Both the position numbers and the translations under genes were made by a program. A stretch of 6,436 nt of DNA, taken from contig JADBKA010000257.1 of NCBI GenBank assembly GCA_014896635.1, forward strand, positions 1 through 6,436. Reading direction: 5' to 3'. The notes under the pieces were generated by a model. The model was not told the DNA's origin, made no database searches, and worked only from the letters and a program-made list of their open reading frames with translations. The DNA comes from Ktedonobacteraceae bacterium (GTDB lineage Bacteria; Chloroflexota; Ktedonobacteria; Ktedonobacterales; Ktedonobacteraceae). This document shows, in pieces, positions 1-5,221 of the stretch. Position 1 is the first letter of the stretch. Each line of letters opens with the position of its first letter.

Positions 1-2
1 TC

Positions 3-284
3 GCCGATGGCTGGATGTTTGCCTGCGCCATCCTGACCGCCATCTTCGCCTGGAAAAACCAGCCACTTGCTGCTCTCTTTGCACCACTGACAGGCGCGAG
101 CATGATCTTTCTTAGTCTGTACGCCTTTACCTATGGCGCAAACACTGGCCTGCTCTTTCATCTGACCGCCGATGAAGTAATCGAGATTGCGATTAAAATA
201 TACTGTCTCACTGCCGGTGCGCTCATGATCTATTACGGCTGGATATTCAATAGATCAGGTGTATTGAGTATTCAGCCACGTTAA
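3..284 (+). CDS. Small integral membrane protein, 3' part (5' end outside window)
   Basis: The frame is open from the left edge, so the ATG at 15 need not be the start: codons 3-14 read A-D-G-W and continue smoothly into the protein. The visible 93 or so residues are strongly hydrophobic, with about three membrane segments: FACAILTAIFAW, then a stretch around LTGASMIFLSLYAFTYG, then IYCLTAGALMIYYGWIF. An acidic loop (LTADEVIEIAIK) lies between the second and third. The pattern GANTGLLFHLTADE recalls small uncharacterised bacterial membrane proteins, but I cannot name the family and assign no function. The TAA stop (282-284) lies inside the left arm of an intrinsic terminator, so this is the end of its transcript. 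It converges with the minus-strand genes to its right. Confidence 0.7.
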   Translation, partial: ADGWMFACAILTAIFAWKNQPLAALFAPLTGASMIFLSLYAFTYGANTGLLFHLTADEVIEIAIKIYCLTAGALMIYYGWIFNRSGVLSIQPR

Positions 285-320
285 AACCTGGGGGCGCAAT
301 CTCCAGATTTTAACGTTTTT
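278..320 (+). terminator. Intrinsic terminator overlapping the stop codon of the membrane protein gene
   Basis: Positions 278-286 (acgttaaaa) pair perfectly with 308-316 (ttttaacgt). After one C.A mismatch the stem continues with 288-294 against 300-306, including two G.U pairs, around a loop of about five bases (cgcaa). A run of five T follows at 316-320. The stop codon at 282-284 is part of the stem. Confidence 0.88.
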
Positions 321-330
321 CACTGTGACT

Positions 331-369
331 TGTGCGCCTGCCTATCCTCAATTGTCAGGCAGGCGCACA
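331..369. terminator. Perfect 13-bp hairpin between convergent genes
   Basis: Positions 331-343 (tgtgcgcctgcct) and 357-369 (aggcaggcgcaca) are exact reverse complements around a 13-base loop. The hairpin lies 18 bases beyond the stop of the minus-strand MFS fragment (387) and just after the plus-strand terminator. It has no T tract on either side, so it is not a textbook intrinsic terminator. It may act as a transcription barrier or 3'-end protection for the minus-strand transcript. Confidence 0.5.
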
Positions 370-386
370 GGGTTCTGATTATCCAC

Positions 387-1037
387 TCATGAGTGGAATT
401 CTTCAGAACCCAGATTCCCGCCTTCACCTGCTATCTGTACCGATCCCAGGCTTTCTGTTTCGCTTACTACCGCTGCGGTAGATATTCTCACCGATTGCTC
501 TACATTAATAACCTCTTCTTTTGTCCTGCGCAGCAATAAAAAGCCTGTGATGCTGCCAGCAAGCGTCACGATTCCACCAAGCACGAGAATATCCTGGAAA
601 AGCAGAGCGGGATTGGGGAAAAGTGTCCCCGGATGAAGCTCAGGATTAAAGGCGCTCACTACGGTCAGCGTTTTCAGGGGAACGAATTTTGCCAGGCTGC
701 CCGCCGCTATGGCTCCTACAATTCCACCCGCAGCCAGTGCAGCGGAAAGAGAACCCAGAAGCCTGAGATCTCCGCCGTGCAGGTTCGACAGGAAAAAGCC
801 AGATGAGACGGCGTTCACTGCGGCGGCCCCGGCATTGGCAACGGCCAGCATGATAACAGTACCGAGCAGGAGACGGGTTGCAAAGACAAAGCGCAGACCG
901 TGCAGGAAATTTTTCCACACCCCGGTAAGGGCAACACCAACCCCGGCAGGAACAGTAGCCATGTCAACCTGCCTGTATGCATAAGGATGGAGCGCGGGTC
1001 GAGGGACGCGCAGGAAAATGAGAGATGCAGTCGCCAT
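387..1037 (-). pseudogene. MFS exporter, C-terminal remnant with an internal deletion
   Basis: The 216-residue frame resembles the second half of an MFS exporter of the EntS / macrolide-efflux type (MFS_3). It begins with what looks like the end of the sixth helix and the central loop (SLIFLRVPRPALHPY). The seventh and eighth helices follow (RLLLGTVIMLAVANAG, then GSLSAALAAGGIVGAIAAG). After residue about 128 (TLTVVSA) the text jumps to what looks like the last helix of the family (ILVLGGIVTLAGSITGFLLL) and a hydrophilic tail, so helices 9-11 are missing. The N-terminal half is also missing: immediately upstream, around 1030-1040, the DNA becomes a serine hydrolase in another frame. The ATG at 1037 is therefore internal to the old gene and not a true start. 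About half of a twelve-helix transporter cannot work, so I call it a remnant. The family is fairly sure; the exact subfamily is not. Confidence 0.8.
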
Positions 1038-1713
1038 AGCCGGGGTGCTGGTACGTTCCGCAATAAGCTTCCAGAGGGTGAGAGGGCTGCGTGCCAGGAA
1101 CAGGTTCGATCTTATTGATCTCCTCTTCCATCTTTGCCTGCTGGAGCTTCAATTGCTCGTATGCGTTCTTCAAGCGTTCGTGCCAGTCTGTTGCTTCAAC
1201 ATCCAGCAGGCGATCACAGGCAGAGAAGGCGATCATATAGGGAACCACAGTGGACCCTTTGTTGGTGAAGACGGCCACCCCGGCATGCTCATCCGGCAGC
1301 AGCACTATGAGCGCCATAAAGCCATCGATAGCTCCGCCATGCTGGATCATGCGATGGCCTTTGTACGAGCCAATCATCCAGCCCATGCCATAGCTCCAGC
1401 TAGCAAACTCTGGATGATTGCCCATTGGATGAGTTGCATTTGCCGGTATGACGGTCTGAGGCGTATGGTTCTGCGCGAGCTGCGAGGCATCCAGCAGTTG
1501 CGTTTCTCCGTGCTTCCCTTGATTCAACTGGAAACGCAGCCAGTGCTGTATATCTTCGAGATTGGTGTTGATCCCTCCTGCCGGTGCAATAATTTGCCAC
1601 TGGTCATAGAAAGGGATCTCAAGGACCTCGCCTTTTATCTCCATATAGGGCAGCGCGTAATCGCCCGTCTGTTGTAAGTCATGGACAGAGATAGTGCTGG
1701 TATGCATGCCTAA
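1033..1713 (-). pseudogene. Class C beta-lactamase-like serine hydrolase, C-terminal fragment
   Basis: Read in the frame that also contains the end of the regulator fragment, about 227 residues match the C-terminal half of beta-lactamase-family (Pfam Beta-lactamase plus DUF3471) serine hydrolases. It opens at LGMHTSTIS, followed by ALPYMEIKGEV, the APAGGINTNLEDIQHWLRF segment, YGMGWMIGSYKGH and the third active-site motif HGG (HGGAIDGF). It closes with SHPLEAYCGTYQHPGYG, the start of the C-terminal accessory domain. The catalytic SxxK serine/lysine and the YxN motif lie in the missing N-terminal half, so there is no nucleophile. The accessory domain is cut after HPGYG, where the MFS remnant begins in a different frame; the hydrolase frame runs on as nonsense to a TGA at 964. 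It has no start codon of its own and is fused in frame to the regulator fragment upstream. Confidence 0.85.
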
Positions 1714-2678
1714 GAGTGAGCCGTTGAGACGATCAAGAAGAGAGGTAGAGAGTAAAAAGGACTGAATATCTTCAGATTGCTGCTCAAAGACTTCTTCAAG
1801 CAAATAGGCCAGGACATACCGGTTGCTGCTGGCAAAAGTTGCGACACAATCGGCAAGATTCTGGCTCCCTTGCATGGTAAAAGCTGCCAGTTGCAGGCCC
1901 GCTACCCAGCCTTCTGTTCGCTGCACGAGGGTGGTAACCTCCTCTGACCTGAGATCCAGCTTCATAAGGGAGGTGAGCATTATCTCAGCCTCTTCATAAG
2001 TAAAAAGGAGCATCCCGGCTCGTAGTTCTGTGATCTGTCCAGAGGCGCGTAGTCGCGCGAGAGGGTAGTTTTCCCGAATCCGGCCGGGGCAGACAGCAAC
2101 GTCAGTTTACGCTCAAGGCCAGTTTCGAGCAGCGCCAGCAAAGGCGCACGCACGACGAGGGGAGCGTGGAGGCATGGCGGACGAAGCTTGTGGGTGAGGA
2201 GCGGCGGCATGCGGGATGGTAAGGGGAGAAAGGGAGTGGGAACAACTTGCTGGCATGCCTCTCCTTCTGTCTCTCCTGATGGGCTGTGTAATGCCAGGGC
2301 AGGCTCATCCTTCGCTGGTGGGGATATCTTACAGGCGGGAAGGCGCTTCCCTATCCGTGCTTCAAGTGCCTGGGCCAGTTGCTCCAGGCGCGCGATGGAG
2401 AGATCTGAAGTCCGTCCGGCATACTGCTTGAATGTGCGCTTTCCCTGGCGCCGATAGGCGTACCAGTAGCCTTCTCTTCCGCGCTGCCGCGTTTCTTTGA
2501 GCAAATTCAGGTTTCCCCATCTGCCCTGGAAGGAAAACGAGGTGTGGTGAGCGAGCCATGCAAACCAGGATTCATCATCTCATTGTGGTCGAGGTACATC
2601 GCGGTGATCTTGCTCACAAAGAGCATAACCTTCTTGCTCTGAGAACCAGATCAGAGCGTGCCTGGCAAGTTTTAGCAT
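1714..2678 (-). pseudogene. MalT-type LuxR-family transcriptional activator, N-terminal half, disrupted
   Basis: Members of this family are large ATP-dependent regulators: P-loop NTPase, winged helix, TPR-like repeats, LuxR helix-turn-helix. Here translation from ATG 2678 gives MLKLARHALIWFSEQEGYAL and so on, the N-terminal module I associate with Ktedonobacteria. It meets an in-frame TGA at 2580-2582 after 32 codons, then continues in the same frame as DDESWFAWLAHHTSFSFQGR and NLLKETRQRGREGYWYAYRR. The Walker A motif (APAGFGKTTL, Lys codon 2070-2072) is intact. At about 2062-2066 the homology switches frame to PLARLRASGQITELRAG, which in relatives lies well over 100 residues further on, so most of the NTPase core is deleted. 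The winged-helix region (RTEGWVAGLQLAA, YLLEEVFEQQ, SFLLSTSLLDRLNGSL) follows, and homology ends near 1714. The TPR and DNA-binding parts are gone. A downstream TTG at 2504 could in principle start a product, but it would end at 1980. Confidence 0.88.
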
Positions 2679-2686
2679 GCTATCAT

Positions 2687-2691
2687 TCCTC
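2687..2691 (-). promoter_or_regulatory. Ribosome binding site of the LuxR-type pseudogene
   Basis: GAGGA on the minus strand lies eight bases before the ATG at 2676-2678. This well-placed Shine-Dalgarno fixes 2678 as the ancestral start, rather than the downstream TTG at 2504. It shows that the TGA at 2580-2582 really does interrupt the gene. Confidence 0.75.
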
Positions 2692-2700
2692 AGAAGCTCT

Positions 2701-2713
2701 GTGTTCCCCAACA
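2701..2713. repeat. Dyad site copy 1, TGTT-CCCC-AACA (putative operator)
   Basis: The sequence gtgttccccaaca occurs here and again at 2757-2769 as an exact 13-base direct repeat. Each copy contains inverted arms TGTT and AACA around four C. This copy sits just downstream of the predicted transcription start of the regulator promoter, a position suited to repression. Confidence 0.5.
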
Positions 2714-2727
2714 ACCGGCTAGCGATA

Positions 2728-2756
2728 ATAATACTCTGTAGAAAGGAAATGCGCAA
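2728..2756 (-). promoter_or_regulatory. Sigma-70-like promoter of the LuxR-type pseudogene
   Basis: On the minus strand, TTGCGC (2751-2756) and TATTAT (2728-2733) are separated by exactly 17 bases. The -10 matches the consensus at five of six positions; the -35 has the strong TTG and is weaker at its end. The predicted start is near 2721, giving a leader of about 43 bases before ATG 2678. It is flanked on both sides by copies of a dyad site. Confidence 0.6.
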
Positions 2757-2769
2757 GTGTTCCCCAACA
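2757..2769. repeat. Dyad site copy 2, TGTT-CCCC-AACA (putative operator)
   Basis: This is the exact second copy of gtgttccccaaca, 56 bases from copy 1 (start to start) and in the same orientation. It directly abuts the -35 box (2751-2756) of the minus-strand promoter, a position suited to activation or to looping with copy 1. Confidence 0.5.
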
Positions 2770-2806
2770 TCTACTGATCTCGTGATTATGAACAGTCATT
2801 TCTTGA

Positions 2807-2855
2807 AGACAGAAGTGATGCGTCTGGTTAATGACTAGACACATCACTTCTGTTT
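2807..2855. terminator. Long hairpin after the cysteine-rich gene, possible terminator
   Basis: Positions 2809-2820 (acagaagtgatg) pair perfectly with 2842-2853 (catcacttctgt). An inner helix (2822-2827 with 2835-2840, one G.T pair) continues the stem after a single mismatch, leaving a seven-base loop. It lies about 50 bases past the stop of the minus-strand cysteine-rich gene. There is no clear T tract on either strand, so factor-independent termination is uncertain. The 2770-2901 interval holds nothing else that I can recognise. Confidence 0.45.
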
Positions 2856-2901
2856 GCTCTCTACGAGTATCATATATGTCAGCGTACTTTAGTGAGAAAA
2901 G

Positions 2902-3393
2902 CTATTCCAGGCATACCAGCAGATCTGCAACTTCCCTGTGCAAGACATCGGTCCGGCCTTCTCGTACTTTGCGGATCAGGCGTATGTTGCGCATCCACAG
3001 AATACAGTCTTGATAGAGCGATGGTTGTGTTAAGGCGCGCTGGATACAAGCTTCGCAGAGCACGCTACGTTCCTCAGTCATACAGACATAATGTTGACCT
3101 TTCTCATCACTCCAGAAGTGGTAATAATCGCAGCCGATGATCCATACCGCGACGTGCGGATCGGGGCAGCCGTGAATGCATTCTGTCACGAATCCGTGAT
3201 CGTCGAGAGTGCGGATACGTTCGTCCTCACGCATATATTCGCGCTGTGTGCAGTCCTGGCAGAGATCTCGCCAGAGCTGACGATGCTGCCGACGGCAAAG
3301 AGGACAGCATTCCTGTGTTCCTGCCTGTATCTCGATCTGCGGCAGCCAGTTTCGTTGCAGAGTTTGATAGTCTCTGGCCGTTATTCTCATCAT
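2902..3393 (-). CDS. Cysteine-rich, probably zinc-binding protein of unknown function
   Basis: The 163-residue product has 13 cysteines, mostly in zinc-finger-like pairs: C30-x2-C33 and C45-x2-C48 (a possible four-Cys knuckle), C72-x3-C76, and C113-x2-C116 with C104 nearby. The middle is rich in aromatic residues (HVAVWIIGCDYYHFW); the C-terminal third is basic and probably helical (RNIRLIRKVREGR). There is no signal peptide or membrane segment, so it is likely cytoplasmic. I do not recognise the family; a nucleic-acid or ribosome-associated role would be guesswork from the fingers and the L11 neighbour. The start is doubtful. ATGs occur at 3393 and 3390 with only a weak upstream purine-rich stretch, and the same frame stays open to 3489 with protein-like text (LLPLLEKQYEKIRDASEIVE) but no ATG, GTG or TTG. 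It lies downstream of the L11 gene with no terminator between them, so co-transcription is likely. Confidence 0.65.
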   Translation of the reverse strand: MMRITARDYQTLQRNWLPQIEIQAGTQECCPLCRRQHRQLWRDLCQDCTQREYMREDERIRTLDDHGFVTECIHGCPDPHVAVWIIGCDYYHFWSDEKGQHYVCMTEERSVLCEACIQRALTQPSLYQDCILWMRNIRLIRKVREGRTDVLHREVADLLVCLE

Positions 3394-3497
3394 CTCATCA
3401 CCATCTTCTACAATCTCAGACGCATCTCTAATTTTCTCGTATTGTTTTTCAAGCAGGGGAAGGAGAGAGGTTTCCTGGACGAAATGACATCATACCA

Positions 3498-3929
3498 TCA
3501 AGCATTATCGGTAATCATGATACCCATACTGCGGGCTGTCCCGGCGACAGCTTTTTCAGCACCTGCCAGATCGACGGTGTTCATCTCAGCCATTTTGCGC
3601 TCGGCGATCTGACGCAACTGCGCGCGAGTAATCTGGCCTGCGGTTGCGTGTCCAGGCTCTCCTGCCCCTTTCTCGATGCCAGCAATTTGCTGTAACAGAG
3701 AGGCCACCGTCGGTTCTTTGATGTGCATGGAGAACGAGCGATCAATGTAGATCGTCACCTCAACGGGAACCTGATAGCCGGTCAACGCTGTTGTTCGGGC
3801 GTTGAACTCTTTGACGAACAGGCCCAGATTGATGCCATAGGCGCCAAGAACTGGCCCGACCGGGTAAGCCGGAGTGGCCTTCCCTGCATTCAGAATCAGT
3901 TGACGTATAGCAGTAATTTGTTTTGCCAT
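3498..3929 (-). CDS. rplK: Ribosomal protein L11 (uL11), divergent stand-alone copy
   Basis: The 143-residue length is normal for L11, which binds the GTPase-associated centre of 23S rRNA on the large subunit. Seen are the start MAKQITAIRQL, the GKATPAYPVGPVLG loop and helix (residues 16-29), FVKEFNART (38-46), VTIYIDRSF (58-66), the linker EPTVASLLQQIAGI, and the rRNA-binding C-terminal domain TRAQLRQIAERKM...GTARSMGI (101-137). The C-terminal domain is well conserved. The N-terminal domain deviates: Tyr22 replaces a proline of the usual PxPPVGP helix, GQxG is GAYG, NIMEF is NLGLF, and TPPA...LLKKAAGI is EPTVASLLQQIAGI. The neighbours are a glycosyltransferase and an unknown protein, not secE-nusG or rplA, so this is probably a second L11. 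Translation starts at ATG 3927-3929, preceded by AAGGGGG six bases upstream. It has its own promoter with a palindromic spacer. Family identity is very sure; paralogue status is inferred. Confidence 0.95.
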   Translation of the reverse strand: MAKQITAIRQLILNAGKATPAYPVGPVLGAYGINLGLFVKEFNARTTALTGYQVPVEVTIYIDRSFSMHIKEPTVASLLQQIAGIEKGAGEPGHATAGQITRAQLRQIAERKMAEMNTVDLAGAEKAVAGTARSMGIMITDNA

Positions 3930-3959
3930 ATGCTGCCCCCTTTTTATAAAACTAGAGAG

Positions 3960-3990
3960 AGTATAGGGTATGACGTAACGTCATGGTCAA
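3960..3990 (-). promoter_or_regulatory. L11 promoter with a 19-bp spacer filled by a palindrome (MerR-type layout)
   Basis: On the minus strand, TTGACC (3985-3990) and TATACT (3960-3965) are near-consensus boxes but lie 19 bases apart, too far for efficient unassisted use. The spacer holds a perfect palindrome, ATGACGT-T-ACGTCAT on this strand (3970-3984), which starts directly after the -35 and leaves four bases before the -10. This is the arrangement of MerR-family promoters such as that of merT. The predicted start is near 3953, giving a short leader of about 24 bases to ATG 3929. A plain repressor operator is the alternative reading. Confidence 0.65.
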
Positions 3991-4020
3991 GGGGTTCCTT
4001 TGTGTTTCTTAGGAGAGGGA

Positions 4021-4065
4021 GAAAAGAAAAGCCTTTCAGAAGAGCAGTTCGCTCTCCTGAAAGGC
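4021..4065 (-). terminator. Strong intrinsic terminator of the glycosyltransferase gene
   Basis: Positions 4031-4039 (gcctttcag) pair with 4057-4065. After one A.C mismatch, 4041-4045 pair with 4051-4055 around a five-base loop. On the minus strand the stem is followed by TTTTCTTTTC (4030 down to 4021). It sits 34 bases past the glycosyltransferase stop at 4099 and upstream of the L11 promoter, so the two genes should be transcribed separately. Confidence 0.92.
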
Positions 4066-4098
4066 AGGTGGGAAAGTTATTGCAGCGTATCAAGCGTA

Positions 4099-5052
4099 TT
4101 AAGCGTCGATCAGCAGGTCTTCGCGTCCCCCCCACTTTTCCAGGAAGCGGTAGAAGTTGCGCTTTGTGAGGCGGGTGCGTTCGGCATCGGAGAGACCTGC
4201 GTCCCCGCTATCGGTGTGCTGAATGATTGGCAGATGAGGCGTTACCAGGTTGTGGGCGCCCTGATCGAGCAGTGCGAAATTGAAGTCGATATCCATGAAG
4301 CGCGGGAAACGGTAACGCTCATCGAGCAGGCCGGCGCGCCTGAGCCAGTGGCGCCGGAAGGCCATACAGCGGTAGTCGATGGCCTCGACTTCGTGCTCCT
4401 GGCTTTCACTGAAGTGGCGCAGGTCATCGGTACGCAGGCCGTGCAACCCGGTTGTGCCGACAGACCTGTCAGAGAGCGTCTGTGCGAGCGGCGAGAAAAT
4501 ATCGCCGGTCACTTCGAGCGTGGTATCCAGTAGCAGGATATAGCGTCCCCGGCTCTGTTTCAGGCCAGCGTTATATGCCTCGGCAATTCCCATAGATCGG
4601 CTTGTGCGTAGAAGGTGCAGACGCGGCTCCTCATGCCTGAGAGTTTCTGCCCATTGATCGAGACCATCCTGTGAGGCGTTATCAATCAGCATGATCTCAA
4701 GATCGGTGTTTCCGGCGTAGTGCAGCACGCTTGTGACACAGCGCCGGGTCTGCTCAAAGGTGTTGTGTGCCAGAATGATCACCGAGAAGGTGTGAAGATC
4801 GGCTTCATCGACGAGTGAAGGAAGCTGGCGGGCCGTACGATAGACACGTCCATCGACCTCGATGCTGGGGAGAATCACCAGGTGCGCCCCGTGCGGGTTG
4901 TCTTTGACGACGTAGCCGGCATCCTCGATCTGCCTCTTGAGCAGATCGGCACGTGCGTACTGGCCCCGGCGGCGCAGGATGTCGCGCTCGTGGGAAAGTG
5001 CCAGGATTTCGGCAGGAATACTGTGACTGTGACGATATGGGCGGGTAGTCAT
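4099..5052 (-). CDS. GT2-family glycosyltransferase with a CysS-like N-terminal tail
   Basis: The 317-residue protein has two parts. Residues 11-60 (IPAEILALSHERDILRRRGQ, then YARADLLKRQIEDAGYVVKD and NPHGAHLVI) look like the C-terminal helical hairpin of cysteinyl-tRNA synthetase. From about residue 88 a GT-A fold glycosyltransferase of family 2 begins: FSVIILAHN (nucleotide-binding strand), LEIMLIDNASQDG (Asp124), SMGIAEAYNAGLKQSRGRYILLLD, then DTT at 176-178 where a metal-binding DxD is expected, and FMDIDFNF (252-259) in the place of the ED catalytic region. GT2 enzymes move a sugar from a nucleotide donor to glycans, lipids or proteins; donor and acceptor cannot be read here. No signal peptide or membrane helix is evident, so it is cytoplasmic. 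The start is supported by GGAAGGAA seven bases before ATG 5050-5052. It is likely monocistronic: a hairpin lies upstream and a strong terminator follows. Confidence 0.88.
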   Translation of the reverse strand: MTTRPYRHSHSIPAEILALSHERDILRRRGQYARADLLKRQIEDAGYVVKDNPHGAHLVILPSIEVDGRVYRTARQLPSLVDEADLHTFSVIILAHNTFEQTRRCVTSVLHYAGNTDLEIMLIDNASQDGLDQWAETLRHEEPRLHLLRTSRSMGIAEAYNAGLKQSRGRYILLLDTTLEVTGDIFSPLAQTLSDRSVGTTGLHGLRTDDLRHFSESQEHEVEAIDYRCMAFRRHWLRRAGLLDERYRFPRFMDIDFNFALLDQGAHNLVTPHLPIIQHTDSGDAGLSDAERTRLTKRNFYRFLEKWGGREDLLIDA

Positions 5053-5129
5053 ACGCTATTTCCTTCCGTACTACATAAAACTCTGTCCACACAGTCTGAC
5101 TATCAGATCCTTTTTAAGGAATGATGGGA

Positions 5130-5150
5130 AAGCGGGAAACTGGCCCGCTT
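5130..5150 (-). terminator. Hairpin after the gamma-glutamyltranspeptidase gene
   Basis: AAGCGGG (5130-5136) and CCCGCTT (5144-5150) form a seven-base-pair GC-rich stem around a seven-base loop, 72 bases past the stop at 5222. On the minus strand a pyrimidine-rich stretch (TTCCCATCATTCCTT) follows, less pure than a classic U tract. A small second hairpin (TCCTT/AAGGA, 5108-5120) lies beyond. I found no convincing promoter for the glycosyltransferase in the remaining intergenic DNA. Confidence 0.5.
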
Positions 5151-5221
5151 CTTGAAAATGGCTACAGACGCAATCCGGCTGGCCTGGCAGGGTGGGTACA
5201 CGCCAGGTAGCCTGTTCCGCG

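Noticed and set aside
1018..1677. 219-codon plus-strand open frame
   Set aside because: It lies opposite the serine-hydrolase fragment, whose minus-strand translation has clear family motifs; the plus-strand product has no recognisable features.
387..2678. A mobile element as the cause of the gene fusions
   Set aside because: No transposase text, terminal inverted repeats or target-site duplications are visible at the joins; simple deletions explain them.
3091..3612. 173-codon plus-strand open frame
   Set aside because: It spans the antisense of both the cysteine-rich gene and the end of L11, so it cannot be a single real gene; its protein is not family-like.
3970..3984. The palindrome ATGACGT-A-ACGTCAT as a small terminator
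   Set aside because: It has a one-base centre, so it cannot form a hairpin loop, and it lies exactly between the -35 and -10 boxes; an operator role fits better.
4000..4533. 177-codon plus-strand open frame covering the terminator and the glycosyltransferase end
   Set aside because: It runs through the terminator hairpin and the antisense of conserved glycosyltransferase motifs.
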